From positions 2,108,001 through 2,172,000 of the forward strand of contig NZ_CP048834.1 in NCBI RefSeq assembly GCF_012971745.1: a stretch of DNA of 64,000 bases. Reading direction: 5' to 3'. Within the stretch, counting starts at the first letter, position 1. Each line of letters opens with the position of its first letter. This document shows, piece after piece, positions 33,203 through 42,316 of the stretch. The translations under genes were made by a program, and so were the position numbers. The stretch is from Starkeya sp. ORNL1 (GTDB lineage Bacteria > Pseudomonadota > Alphaproteobacteria > Rhizobiales > Xanthobacteraceae). The notes below the pieces were generated by a model. That model had not been told where the DNA came from. It did no database searches and saw only the letters and a program-made list of their open reading frames with translations.

Positions 33203-33670
33203 ATGAACCGATGGTCCCTCACGCGACGCCGTCTGCTCGCGACCGGTGCGCTCGCCGCTGCAACCTTGCCGGCCCTCGCCCGCGCCGCGGCCGCCGCCAC
33301 GCCGGCCAGGCTCGATTTCGACGAGCTCTATGGCAAGATCAGCGTGCTTGGGCTCGAATTCTCCGAGAAGGTGAAGGCGCTCGCGCAGAAGAAGGTGGCG
33401 ATGCGCGGCTTCATGGCGCCGCCCCTGAAGGCCGAGGCCGATTTCTTCGTGCTCACCGAAATCCCGATGTCGCTCTGCCCGTTCTGCTCGTCGGACGCCG
33501 ACTGGCCGGACAACATCGTCGTCATCTATCTCGACAAGGCGCAGACCTTCGAGCAGGCCAATGCGCTGATCGAGGTGACCGGCACGCTCGAGGTCGGCTC
33601 CTGGACCGATCCCAACACCGGCTTCCTCAGCCGGCTGCGCATCGTCGGCGCCAGCTTCGGCGCGGCCTGA
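33203..33670 (+). CDS. Tat-exported hypothetical protein linked to an ABC transporter
   Basis: A 155-residue protein with a twin-arginine signal (LTRRRLLATGALAAATLPALARAA). The mature part FDELYGKISVLGLEFSEKVKALAQKKVAMRGFMAPPLKAEADFFVLTEIPMSLCPFCSSDADWPDNIVVIYLDK resembles the DUF3299-type proteins found with ABC exporters. The CPFC motif could bind metal or cycle as a thiol pair; Tat export suggests a folded, perhaps metal-loaded protein. It is 4 nt before the ABC ATPase gene, so the three genes form an operon. The ribosome site AAGGAGGATGCC is strong. Confidence 0.75.
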   Translation: MNRWSLTRRRLLATGALAAATLPALARAAAAATPARLDFDELYGKISVLGLEFSEKVKALAQKKVAMRGFMAPPLKAEADFFVLTEIPMSLCPFCSSDADWPDNIVVIYLDKAQTFEQANALIEVTGTLEVGSWTDPNTGFLSRLRIVGASFGAA

Positions 33671-33674
33671 GCCG

Positions 33675-34343
33675 ATGCCCGCACTCGCCTTGCGTGACCT
33701 CGCGGTCGAGTTTCCCGGTCTCGGCCGGCCGGCGCTGGCGATCCCGGCGCTGGACCTGGCATCCGGTGAGCATGTCGCGGTGACCGGCCCGTCCGGCTCC
33801 GGCAAGACCACGCTCATCAACATGCTGACCGGGCTCGACCGCGTCACCCGCGGACGCGTGATCTGGCAGGAGACCGATGTTGCGCGCCTGAGCGAAGGCG
33901 CGCGCGACCGCTGGCGCGCCGCCAATGTCGGGCTGGTCATGCAGGAATTCCATCTCTTCCCCGGCCTCTCGGCGGTGGAGAATGTGCTGCTGCCGCAGCG
34001 GCTCGCGCATCTTCGCCTGCCCGACGGCCGAAAGGCGGAAGCGGCGCGCCTCCTTGCCCGCGTCGGCATCGAACGCGCCACCCAGAGCATCGAGACCATG
34101 TCGCGCGGCCAGATGCAGCGCGTCGCAGTCGCACGCGCCCTGATCGCCCGTCCCGGCATCATCGTCGCCGACGAGCCGACCGCGAGCCTCGATGCCGAGG
34201 CCGGCGCCATTGTCGCCGACCTGCTGGTCGAGCTTGCCCGCGAGGTGAGGGCCAATCTCATCGTCGCCAGCCACGATCCGCGCGTGCTGGACCGGCTCGG
34301 CCGCGTGCTGCGGCTCGATGCCGGCCGGATCCGGGAGGGCTGA
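33675..34343 (+). CDS. ABC transporter ATP-binding protein (LolD/MacB type)
   Basis: A 222-residue ATPase. Walker A is VTGPSGSGKTTLINMLTGLD, the Q-loop VMQEFHLFPGLSAVENVLLPQ, the signature SRGQMQRVAVARALIARP, Walker B IIVADEPTASLDAEAG, and the switch His is in NLIVASHDPRVLD. The sequence type pairs with FtsX-like permeases. It overlaps the permease gene by 1 nt (TGATG). Confidence 0.92.
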   Translation: MPALALRDLAVEFPGLGRPALAIPALDLASGEHVAVTGPSGSGKTTLINMLTGLDRVTRGRVIWQETDVARLSEGARDRWRAANVGLVMQEFHLFPGLSAVENVLLPQRLAHLRLPDGRKAEAARLLARVGIERATQSIETMSRGQMQRVAVARALIARPGIIVADEPTASLDAEAGAIVADLLVELAREVRANLIVASHDPRVLDRLGRVLRLDAGRIREG

Positions 34344-35632
34344 TGTTCCGCTTCATCGCCGCGGATTTGCGCCGCCACTGGATCGGCGTGCTCGCCATCA
34401 TGCTCATCATCGCGCTCGCCACCGCGCTCGGCGTGGTGGTGACGCTGCAGGAGCGCGCGCTGCGCATCGGCAGCGCGCGGGCGGCCGGCGCCTTCGACCT
34501 CGTCATCGGCGCGCCGGGCAGCGAGACGCAGCTGGTGCTGTCCTCGGTATTCCTGCAGGCCGCGCCGCTGTCGCTGATGCCGGGCAGCGTACTGGCGGCG
34601 CTGGCGAAGGACCCGCGGGTCAGCTTCGCGGCGCCGATCGGCTTCGGCGACTTCATCGCCGACAGCCCGATCGTCGGCACCACCCAGCCGCTGATCGACG
34701 GCTTCGGCGGGCTCACCGAGGGCCGCAGCTTCGGCAAGCTCGGTGAGGCGGTGATCGGCGCGCAGGTGCCCTTGAGCGTGGCCGACATCTTCCACCCGAT
34801 GCACGGCCAGGTGCACGGCCCCGGCGAGGTCCATGCCGGCATCAGCTACAAAGTCGTCGGGCGCCTGAAGCCGACCGGCACCTCATGGGACCGTGCGGTG
34901 CTGGTGCCGATCGAAGCGGTGTGGCGGGTTCATGGCTATGGGCACGCGCACGATGATGGCGAGGAACATGAGGGCGAGGCGCACGCCGCGTCGACCCCTC
35001 CCGCTCCAACTCTTGCCGCCACGCTCGGCGCGCCGCGCGATCCCCTGATCGACCTCGACGATCCGATCGATCCGCAGGCGTTGAGCGCGCCGGATGCGCC
35101 CGGCCTGCCGGCGATCCTGGTGAAGCCGCGCACCATCGCCGACGCCTACAAGCTGCGCCACGACTATCGCGGCGAGCGCACCCTCGCCGTCTTCCCCGGG
35201 GAGGTCCTGACCCGGCTCTATGGCACGCTCGGCGATGCCCGCCTGGTGCTCTCAGCCGTGGCCACCGGGGCGCAGGCGCTGGTGGCGGCGGCGATCCTGC
35301 TGGTGGTGATGCTCCACGTGTTGCAACGCCGCCGGCAGATCGGTGCGCTGCGCGCCTTCGGGGCGCCGCGGCTCGTGGTGTTCGCCATCGTCTGGCTGGA
35401 GACCTTCCTGATCATCGGCGCCGGCCTCATCGCCGGCTTCGGCATCGGCTATGCGGCGGCGAGGGTGCTGTCGGGCATCCTCAGCCGGCAGAGCGGCATC
35501 GCGCTTCCGGTGGGTTTCGTGCCGGGCGATGTGATGCCGCTGCTGGTGTTGATCCTGATCAGCGGCGTGGTGGCGATCGTGCCGGCGCTGCTGGCCTACC
35601 GCCAGTCGCCGGCGAGCGCGCTGCGGGGGTGA
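34343..35632 (+). CDS. FtsX-like ABC permease with His-rich loop
   Basis: A 429-residue permease. It has one N-terminal membrane helix (WIGVLAIMLIIALATALGVVVTLQ), a large periplasmic region (about residues 35-300), and three C-terminal helices typical of FtsX/MacB (AQALVAAAILLVVMLHVLQRRRQIGALRAFGAP, FLIIGAGLIAGFGIGYAAARVL, and PLLVLILISGVVAIVPALLAYR). Within the periplasmic part a His/Asp/Glu-rich run (VHGYGHAHDDGEEHEGEAHA, near residues 196-216) suggests metal binding. Direction of transport is not clear; MacB-type systems usually export. Confidence 0.88.
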   Translation: MFRFIAADLRRHWIGVLAIMLIIALATALGVVVTLQERALRIGSARAAGAFDLVIGAPGSETQLVLSSVFLQAAPLSLMPGSVLAALAKDPRVSFAAPIGFGDFIADSPIVGTTQPLIDGFGGLTEGRSFGKLGEAVIGAQVPLSVADIFHPMHGQVHGPGEVHAGISYKVVGRLKPTGTSWDRAVLVPIEAVWRVHGYGHAHDDGEEHEGEAHAASTPPAPTLAATLGAPRDPLIDLDDPIDPQALSAPDAPGLPAILVKPRTIADAYKLRHDYRGERTLAVFPGEVLTRLYGTLGDARLVLSAVATGAQALVAAAILLVVMLHVLQRRRQIGALRAFGAPRLVVFAIVWLETFLIIGAGLIAGFGIGYAAARVLSGILSRQSGIALPVGFVPGDVMPLLVLILISGVVAIVPALLAYRQSPASALRG

Positions 35633-35642
35633 TCCCTATTGT

Positions 35643-35743
35643 CGTCATCCCGGAATGGCCGTCAGGCCATATCCGGGATCGCGCAAACGCTCTTCTTCCG
35701 GCACGGGATCCCGGCTCTCCGCTGCGCTGCGGCCGGGATGACG
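35643..35743. repeat. REP-like repeat family R1, copy 6
   Basis: CGTCATCCCGGAATGGCC...CGGCCGGGATGACG between the convergent permease and amidase genes, next to an R2 unit. Confidence 0.88.
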
Positions 35744-35773
35744 GCGGGTTGGGAGGAGAAGGGTGGCTCTGCG

Positions 35774-35881
35774 TGAGCATCCTTCGAGGCCGCCTACGGC
35801 GGCACCTCAGGATGACGTGGTTATAAAGCAACCTCATCCTTAGGTGCCCGGCAAAGCCGGGCCTCGAAGGATGCTGAAGCA
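35774..35881. repeat. Paired inverted repeat family R2, copy 5
   Basis: GAGCATCCTTCGAGG...CACCTCAGGATGACG and CCTCATCCTTAGGTGCCCG...CGAAGGATGC. Directly adjacent to R1 copy 6, giving about 240 nt of back-to-back repeats at a convergent gene junction. Confidence 0.9.
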
Positions 35882-35893
35882 GAACGACGCCCC

Positions 35894-36817
35894 CTACCCT
35901 TTCAGCGCCGCCAAAACCCCCTTATCCACCTTGCAGATATAGGTGTACTTGGGATTCACCACCTGCGTGCAGCGCGCCTCGGCAATCTGGCCGAGCAGCA
36001 TGTAGCCCTCGGTCGCCGGGATGCCGTACTCGTCCTCCAGCCAGTAGATCATCTCCTGGAAAGCGATGCGCATGGCGTCTTCCAGCGGGCGGGCGCAGCC
36101 GAGCGTGCAGATGTGCGTGGGCGTCTCGATGCGGGGATGGCCGAGCCGCGCCGGGGCCGGCGCCAAGGAGACGCGCACGGTGAGCGTCGCAGCGATCTCG
36201 GTGGCGCCCATGCCATTGGCCTCGCCGTCGCCCTGAATGGCGTGGCAATCGCCGAGGAAGAGATGCGCGCCATCGTGATTCACGCGGAACATCACGGTGT
36301 TGCCGGAGGTGATCTCCTGCACGTCGAGATTGCCGCCATGCGCGCCATTGTCGACGGTGAGCACCGCGCCATGCACCGGGGCGACGCCGGCGACGCCGAT
36401 CATCGGGCGGACAGGGAGCTTCAGCTTGTCGCTCCAGTGCACGAAGCCGTCCTTCACCTCCATGACGCGGGTGTGGTGGCCGTACTCCTTCTGCCGCGCC
36501 CAGTCCGGGAACATGCCGATGCCCGGCCACAGTGCGGTGAAGCCGAGCGTGTCGAGCTCCATATGGATGATGTCGAGCTTGAGCATGTCGCCCTTCTTGG
36601 CGCCGCGCACCTCGATCGGGCCGGTGGCGCCATTGACGAAGGGCAGCGTGACATCGGCGGGGGTCAGTTGCTGGCCGACATGGCGGATGGTGCCGTCATT
36701 GGCATTGATGGCGCATTCGACCACGAAGGTCTCGCCGGGGTCGACGCTGGCGACGAAGGCCTCGTTGCCGGACAGCGCGTATTTGATGTTGCCGGCCTTG
36801 CTGACACGCTGGGACAT
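35894..36817 (-). CDS. Acetamidase/formamidase family protein (1)
   Basis: A 307-residue FmdA_AmdA fold amidase. The start at 36817 follows a TTGGAGTGAGC ribosome site and drops six codons from the longest frame. Family stretches: TFVVECAINANDGTIRHVG, GPIEVRGAKKGDMLKLDIIHMELDTLGF, MIGVAGVAPVHGAVLTVDNGAHGGNLDVQEITSGNTVMFRVNHDGAHLFLGDCHAIQGDGE, and ICTLGCARPLEDAM. Such enzymes release ammonia from short amides. It is encoded with its own ABC transporter (36849-39747), so it probably acts on the imported amide. It shares the family but little close identity with the enzyme at 46440. Confidence 0.88.
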   Translation of the reverse strand: MSQRVSKAGNIKYALSGNEAFVASVDPGETFVVECAINANDGTIRHVGQQLTPADVTLPFVNGATGPIEVRGAKKGDMLKLDIIHMELDTLGFTALWPGIGMFPDWARQKEYGHHTRVMEVKDGFVHWSDKLKLPVRPMIGVAGVAPVHGAVLTVDNGAHGGNLDVQEITSGNTVMFRVNHDGAHLFLGDCHAIQGDGEANGMGATEIAATLTVRVSLAPAPARLGHPRIETPTHICTLGCARPLEDAMRIAFQEMIYWLEDEYGIPATEGYMLLGQIAEARCTQVVNPKYTYICKVDKGVLAALKG

Positions 36818-36848
36818 GCTCACTCCAATATTCACTGCGTATGGAACT

Positions 36849-37688
36849 TCAGGCGAGGCGGCGCCACGGCATCAGCAGCCGCTCCACCTTGCCGACGAGG
36901 AAGGTTAGCACCAGCGCGAGCGCAATGGTCGCGACCAGGGCGGCGAACACCTTGGGGATGATGTAGAGCGAGCCGGCCTTGAAGATGGCATGGCCGAGCC
37001 CTTCGGACGACGACATGAACTCGCCGACGATGGCACCGATCAGGGCAAAGCCGACGGTGAGCTTCAGCCCGGCGAAGATGTCGGTGAGCGAGGCCGGCAC
37101 CACCAGCTTGCGGAAGATCTGGAATTTGGAAGCGCCGAGCGTGCGCATCAGGTTGATCTGGTCCGGATCGACCCCGACCGCGCCCTTGTAGGAGGTGACC
37201 AGCGCGACGATGACGACAGAGAGCGTCGACATGGCGATCTTCGAGGTCAGCCCGGTGCCGAACCAGATGATGATGATCGGCGCCAGCGCGATGATCGGGA
37301 TCGAGCCGATGGCGATGACGAAGGGCTCGACCACGCGCGAGACAAAGCGCGAATACCACAGCGACAGGCCGATCAGCGTGCCGATGATGTTGCCGACCGC
37401 AAAGCCCAGCAGCGTCTCCATGCCGGTGACATAGGTGTCGCGGAACAGCGAGCCATCGCGCGCCATCTGAACAAGGAAATTGGCAATCGCCGAGGGCGAG
37501 CCGAACATGAAGGCGGCCTGGCTGTTCCACGCCGTCATGTATTCCCAGAAGCCGATGAAGGCGCCGAGCACGGCAAGCTGCGCTGCCAGCACCAGCGCCG
37601 TGGTGCGCAGCCGCGCCCGGCGCTTGGCGGCGAGCGGCGGCGTTGCGGGCGCCGTGCCGGAGAGGGTTTCGTCCGCGGTGCCGTCCAT
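36849..37688 (-). CDS. ABC transporter permease (SsuC/TauC-like)
   Basis: A 279-residue membrane subunit from the ATG at 37688; a longer frame upstream reads into an R4 repeat. Helices include ALVLAAQLAVLGAFIGFWEYM and VEPFVIAIGSIPIIALAPIIIIWFGTGLTSKIAMSTLSVVIVALVTSY. The coupling loop is NLMRTLGASKFQIFRKLVVPASLTDIFAGLKLTVGFALIGAIVGEF. Together with the ATPase and binding protein it imports the amidase substrate. It starts 201 nt after the ATPase stop, the gap holding an R4 element that may reduce its expression. Confidence 0.9.
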   Translation of the reverse strand: MDGTADETLSGTAPATPPLAAKRRARLRTTALVLAAQLAVLGAFIGFWEYMTAWNSQAAFMFGSPSAIANFLVQMARDGSLFRDTYVTGMETLLGFAVGNIIGTLIGLSLWYSRFVSRVVEPFVIAIGSIPIIALAPIIIIWFGTGLTSKIAMSTLSVVIVALVTSYKGAVGVDPDQINLMRTLGASKFQIFRKLVVPASLTDIFAGLKLTVGFALIGAIVGEFMSSSEGLGHAIFKAGSLYIIPKVFAALVATIALALVLTFLVGKVERLLMPWRRLA

Positions 37689-37748
37689 CGTACGCCTCAA
37701 ATCCTCGCCTTCGAGGTTACACTCATTGCCACCTTCACCGGCCCAGAA

Positions 37749-37868
37749 CCTCCCTCTCCCCGCTGGGGAGAGGGTTGGGGTGAGGGGTCTTCTTAGCTCC
37801 GCAATCGCGTAGCCCCTCACCGACCCGCTTCGCGGGCCACCTCTCCCCAACGGGGAGAGGGAAGAAGG
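37749..37868. repeat. Intergenic repeat family R4, paired unit
   Basis: CCCTCTCCCC-GCT-GGGGAGAGGG followed by GGTTGGGGTGAGGGG, then CCCCTCACCGACCCGCTTCGCGGG and CTCTCCCC-AAC-GGGGAGAGGG. The flanking hairpins are related to the single module at 33134. It lies inside an operon, between the ATPase and permease genes. Confidence 0.85.
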
Positions 37869-37889
37869 ACGTATCGCTCGTCCCTCCCC

Positions 37890-38705
<816 letters not shown>

Positions 38706-38712
38706 GATCCGA

Positions 38713-39747
38713 CTACCCGAGCTTCTTGATGGCCTTCTCGGCGAAGGAATTGTCGATGATCTGGTCGTAGGTGATCGTGCCCTTGGCGTTGCCGAGATAG
38801 ACCTGCATGTCCATCAGGTTCTTCCACTGGTCCGGCTTGGTGATCACCGACTGCGCCGGGATCAGGTACTTCAGCTCGGCGTCGATCGCCTTGTCCACAA
38901 CGTCGCCCGGGAGGTCCGGGAACTCCTTGCGCGCCACCTGCTTGGAGAAGGCAGGGTCGGCATAGGTCTTGCGCGAGGCTTCCTCGAACGAGGTCACCAG
39001 CGCCTGAACCATCTCCGGATCCTTGGCGATGGTGCTCGGCAGCACCATGATGCCGGTGTTGCAGAACGGGCCGATATAGTTGGAGAAGTCGAACACCACC
39101 TTGGCGCCCTGGGCTTCCGCCGCGGCGACGCTCGGCTGGTAGGCGATGGCGACATCGGCCTGGCCGGCCAGCATGGCGGCGATCTCGGTGCCGGGGTTCA
39201 CCGGGATGATGAAGGCGTCGATGCCGACCTTCATGCCGGCCTTTTCCAGCATGCGCTTGGCAACCGAGTAATTGGTGTTGGGCTCGGGGCTCGTGACGAT
39301 CTTCTTGCCCTTGAGCGCCTTCGGATCGGTGAAGGGCTCCATGGTCTTGGACACGCCGAAATAATGGGCGCGCTGCACCACGGTGCCGACCACGACGCCG
39401 GGGCCGCCATTCTCGCGGGAGATCTGCGCCATGGTGGCGTCGCCAATGGCGAAATCGGCCGAGCCGCCCAGCACCGCGGCGAAGGTCTGGGTGTCGCCGC
39501 CGGCGGCGACCACCTTCATGTCCAGACCGTTCTTCGTGAAGATGCCGGCGTGCATGCCGACATAGAGATTGATGTAGCCGAGGTTGTGCACCGCCTCGCT
39601 GAAATTCACCGTCTTCAGCGGCGCCGCGCCGGCGCGGGTGACGACGTAGGGCGCGGCGATGACGCCACCGGCGACCAGCGCCGAGGTCTTCAGGAAGCCG
39701 CGACGATCAAGGCGGGTGGGCAGATCATTGGGCAGATCTTGGGACAT
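38713..39747 (-). CDS. ABC transporter binding protein (NMT1/THI5-like)
   Basis: A 344-residue periplasmic protein with a twin-arginine-like signal (DRRGFLKTSALVAGGVIAAPYVVTRAGAAP). The mature part NFSEAVHNLGYINLYVGMHAGIFTKNGLDMKVVAAGGDTQTFAAVLGGSADFAIGDATMAQ is typical of NMT1/SsuA-like proteins. It heads the four-gene minus-strand operon ending in the amidase, which suggests an amide, formamide or related ligand. The same family also binds sulfonates and pyrimidines, so the ligand stays open. Confidence 0.85.
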   Translation of the reverse strand: MSQDLPNDLPTRLDRRGFLKTSALVAGGVIAAPYVVTRAGAAPLKTVNFSEAVHNLGYINLYVGMHAGIFTKNGLDMKVVAAGGDTQTFAAVLGGSADFAIGDATMAQISRENGGPGVVVGTVVQRAHYFGVSKTMEPFTDPKALKGKKIVTSPEPNTNYSVAKRMLEKAGMKVGIDAFIIPVNPGTEIAAMLAGQADVAIAYQPSVAAAEAQGAKVVFDFSNYIGPFCNTGIMVLPSTIAKDPEMVQALVTSFEEASRKTYADPAFSKQVARKEFPDLPGDVVDKAIDAELKYLIPAQSVITKPDQWKNLMDMQVYLGNAKGTITYDQIIDNSFAEKAIKKLG

Positions 39748-39846
39748 GATTCGATCTCCTCGGGAGGTCTCTGGCGGACGTCGGAATCGAGGTGAATTCG
39801 TAATTCAGTCCGTAAATCACCAGCAAGATCAAATGACTGGCAGGTG

Positions 39847-39861
39847 CTGCGATGATCGCAG
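39847..39861. promoter_or_regulatory. Palindrome CTGCGAT-G-ATCGCAG
   Basis: A perfect 7-bp inverted repeat with a single central base, 100 nt before the start of the amide-transporter operon on the minus strand. Candidate operator, regulator unknown. Confidence 0.4.
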
Positions 39862-40038
39862 GCACATCCGCACGCGCAGCGGTGAGACCATCCGGGGCGC
39901 GGGCTTCTGCGTGATTTTTGCCCCGCGGACGGGGTGCGTTTCGGGCGGACCGATCAAACCGTTCCCACCCGCCGGACTTTATGTCGCTTTTGCCATTTTG
40001 GCTGCCTAAGGAAGCGGCAGCAAGGGGGTGGCGTTCTG

Positions 40039-40148
40039 CTTGAGCATCCTTCGAGGCGCGGCTTTGCCGGGCACCCCAGGATGAGGTCGCGTTCATTAGA
40101 CGACCTCATCCTGAGGTGCGAGCGCAGCGAGCCTCGAAGGATACTGAA
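40039..40148. repeat. Paired inverted repeat family R2, copy 6
   Basis: TTGAGCATCCTTCGAGG...CACCCCAGGATGAGG and CCTCATCCTGAGGTGCGAG...CGAAGGATACTG, with small changes from the family pattern. Confidence 0.88.
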
Positions 40149-40159
40149 GCCGGGCGCCC

Positions 40160-40543
40160 TTACCGCGTCACCCGCACCGAGGCGAAGCGGCCGACCAGGG
40201 CGCCGCCGCAGCGCTCGGCGGCGAGCGTCGAGGCGCGCACCGGCGACAGACCGGTGCCGGGGCGCGACGGGTGCGGCAGCTCCCCGCTTGGCGGCTCGCG
40301 TCCCGGAGCGCGCAGCCGCTCGGACATGTTGCTCACCAGCGCCCGCAGCCGGCGGTTCTCCGCTTCCAGTTCCTTCATCTCCATCACCGCCGGCGGCGTC
40401 AGCCCGCCGAAGCGGCGGCGCCAGCGATAGAAGGTGCGCAGCGAGACCTGCGCGGTGCGGCAGATCTCGTCGACCGGCACGCCGGCATGCGCCTCGTACA
40501 ACAGGTGGATGATCTCGTTCTCGGTATATTGCGAACGTCGCAT
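40160..40543 (-). CDS. IS3-type OrfA-like helix-turn-helix protein
   Basis: A 127-residue protein. RRSQYTENEIIHLLYEAHAGVPVDEICRTAQVSLRTFYRWRRRFGGL matches the HTH of IS3-family OrfA transposase proteins. A leucine-zipper-like helix follows (ELEAENRRLRALVSNMSERL). No orfB or terminal repeats are near and the C-terminus is unusual (PSGELPHPSRPGTG...), so it is either an IS remnant or a DNA-binding protein derived from one. It sits between the two amide systems. It is flanked on both sides by R2 repeats. Confidence 0.65.
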   Translation of the reverse strand: MRRSQYTENEIIHLLYEAHAGVPVDEICRTAQVSLRTFYRWRRRFGGLTPPAVMEMKELEAENRRLRALVSNMSERLRAPGREPPSGELPHPSRPGTGLSPVRASTLAAERCGGALVGRFASVRVTR

Positions 40544-40708
40544 TGCCTGCTCTCCGCTTCATACCCCGCCATCGGCGACGCCCGCTTGATGGGCATGCGC
40601 TTTCTCTAGGCAGTACTATAGCCGATCGGGCGCAGGCGTGAATGCGCTTTTGCTGCGCTGCGAAGGCGATGACGTCGCGGGATTTGTTGGAAGGAAGGCG
40701 GCGCTCGG

Positions 40709-40820
40709 CTTCAGCATCCTTCGAGGCTCGCTGCGCTCGCACCTCAGGATGACGTGGTTCTTATAAACGCGACGTCATCCTGAGGTGCCCGGCAAAGCCG
40801 GGCCTCGAAGGATGCTCAAG
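40709..40820. repeat. Paired inverted repeat family R2, copy 7
   Basis: CAGCATCCTTCGAGG...CACCTCAGGATGACG and GTCATCCTGAGGTGCCCG...CGAAGGATGC. It is in a divergent region, so it cannot simply be a terminator. Confidence 0.88.
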
Positions 40821-40893
40821 CCGAGCGACGCCCCGTCCCCCGCGCCGCCATCAGATGGCAATAGTGCCATAATCCCTGCCATCGCCCTGTCAT

Positions 40894-40913
40894 TGCTGCC
40901 GAATTGGGCAGCA
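40894..40913. promoter_or_regulatory. Inverted repeat TGCTGCC-N6-GGCAGCA upstream of urtA
   Basis: A perfect 7-bp inverted repeat 79 nt before the urtA start. The TGC...GCA ends recall NtrC-type sites but the arms differ from the consensus, so only a general operator role is proposed. Confidence 0.4.
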
Positions 40914-40991
40914 CTGAACATTATATGAAGTTGCGTCGCCGCCGGGTCCGAACAGAATTCGCGACATCTCCGAATTATGAGGTGTCGTCCC

Positions 40992-42242
40992 ATGAGCAAG
41001 CTTTCGCGGCGTTCCTTCCTGCAGGCGAGCGGCCTCGCCGCCGCGGGGCTGGCCTCGCCCATTGGCATGCCGGCCATTCTGCGCTCCGCCCAGGCGGCCG
41101 GCAGCGTGAAGCTCGGCTGCCTGTTCTCCTCCTCCGGCACCATGGCCAATCTCGAAGGCCGGCTGAACTATGTGGTCAAGATGGCCGCCGACGAGATCAA
41201 CGCCAAGGGCGGCGTCAATGGCCGCACCGTCGAGGTGATGGTCTCCGATCCCGCCTCCGACTGGCCGCTCTATGCGCAGTCGGCCAAGCAGATGCTGCAG
41301 CAGGAGAAGGTCTCCGCGCTGTTCGGCTGCTGGACCTCGGTGTCGCGTAAGACCGTGCTGCCGGTGGTGGAGCAGGAAAAGGGCCTGCTGTTCTATCCGC
41401 TGCATTTCGAGGGCGACGAGAATTCCAAGAACGTCGTCTATGTGAACTCGCCGCCCGCCAGCTCGGTGCTGCCGGCGGTGGACTATCTGATGGGCGAGGA
41501 AGGCGTCTCGGCCAAGCGCTTCTTCATGCTGGGCTCGGACTATGTCTGGCCGCGCACCATCAACAAGCAGCTCAAGGGCTACTGGAAGTCCAAGGGCATC
41601 CCGGAGACCGCCTGGAAGGAGGAATACGTTCCCTTCGGCTTCTCCAATTTCCAGACGCTGGTGAACCAGATCCGCGCCTTCGCCGACCAGGGCGGCGGCC
41701 AGCCCATCGTGGTGCTCACGGTGGTCGGCTCGTCGATCCCCGACTTCATGCGCGAATTCGCCAATCAGGGCATCAAGGCGACCGATATCCCGGTGCTCGG
41801 CCTCGACATGGTGGAGGCCGACCTCGAAGGCCTCGACACCTCCAAGCTGGTCGGCCACCTCAATTGCTGGGCCTATCTGCAGAACGCCAAGGGCGCCGCC
41901 AACGCCACCTTCCTGAAGAGCTGGGCGGACTATGTGAAGGCGAAGAACGTGCCCTTCAAGGGCGACGTCGCCATCGATCCGATGGTCTCCGCCTATGATG
42001 CCGTGCACCTCTGGGCGATGGCGGCGGCCAAGGCCGGCTCGTTCGATATCCCCGAAGTCACCAAGGCGTTTGGCGGCCTCTCCTTCGACTGCCCGTCGGG
42101 CTACAAGATCGGCATGACCGCCGAGAACAACTACGTCTCGCGCGGCGTGTTCATCGGCTCGGTGAACGAGAAGCAGGGCTTCGACATCCTCTGGCAGTCC
42201 AAGGACACGCCGAAGCCGGTGCCCTTCAGCCCGTATGGCTGA
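40992..42242 (+). CDS. urtA: Urea/short-chain amide ABC transporter binding protein
   Basis: A 416-residue exported binding protein with a twin-arginine signal (LSRRSFLQASGLAAAGLASPIGMPAILRSAQA). The UrtA/FmdD pattern is clear: VKLGCLFSSSGTMANLEGRLNYVVKMAADEINAKGG, ALFGCWTSVSRKTVLPVVEQEKGLLFYPLHFEGDE, and SSVLPAVDYLMGEEGVSAKRFFMLGSDYVWPRTINK. No urease genes follow; a formamidase ends the operon, so formamide or short amides are as likely as urea. ATG 40992 is preferred over 40977. Confidence 0.9.
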   Translation: MSKLSRRSFLQASGLAAAGLASPIGMPAILRSAQAAGSVKLGCLFSSSGTMANLEGRLNYVVKMAADEINAKGGVNGRTVEVMVSDPASDWPLYAQSAKQMLQQEKVSALFGCWTSVSRKTVLPVVEQEKGLLFYPLHFEGDENSKNVVYVNSPPASSVLPAVDYLMGEEGVSAKRFFMLGSDYVWPRTINKQLKGYWKSKGIPETAWKEEYVPFGFSNFQTLVNQIRAFADQGGGQPIVVLTVVGSSIPDFMREFANQGIKATDIPVLGLDMVEADLEGLDTSKLVGHLNCWAYLQNAKGAANATFLKSWADYVKAKNVPFKGDVAIDPMVSAYDAVHLWAMAAAKAGSFDIPEVTKAFGGLSFDCPSGYKIGMTAENNYVSRGVFIGSVNEKQGFDILWQSKDTPKPVPFSPYG

Positions 42243-42316
42243 GTTCTTGCCTCCTCTACCGTTCTGATCCCCCGAGGCGGCCGGCTGCAGAGCCGGCCGT
42301 CGTCGTCGAGACTTTC

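Larger units (their letters stand above)
39748..40159. other. Intergenic region upstream of the amide operon
   Basis: This 412-nt gap contains the palindrome CTGCGAT-G-ATCGCAG (39847-39861), about 100 nt before the operon start, and one R2 unit (40039-40148). No protein gene is supported. Confidence 0.55.
40544..40991. other. Intergenic region upstream of urtA
   Basis: This 448-nt gap has one R2 unit (40709-40820), an inverted repeat (40894-40913) and an AT-rich patch around 40918-40930 (ACATTATATGAAG) that may be a -10 region. No small gene is supported. Confidence 0.55.

Noticed and set aside
40871..40890. Possible sigma54 promoter before urtA (TGGCA...GCC words)
   Set aside because: On either strand the GG and GC elements have the wrong spacing for a -24/-12 promoter.
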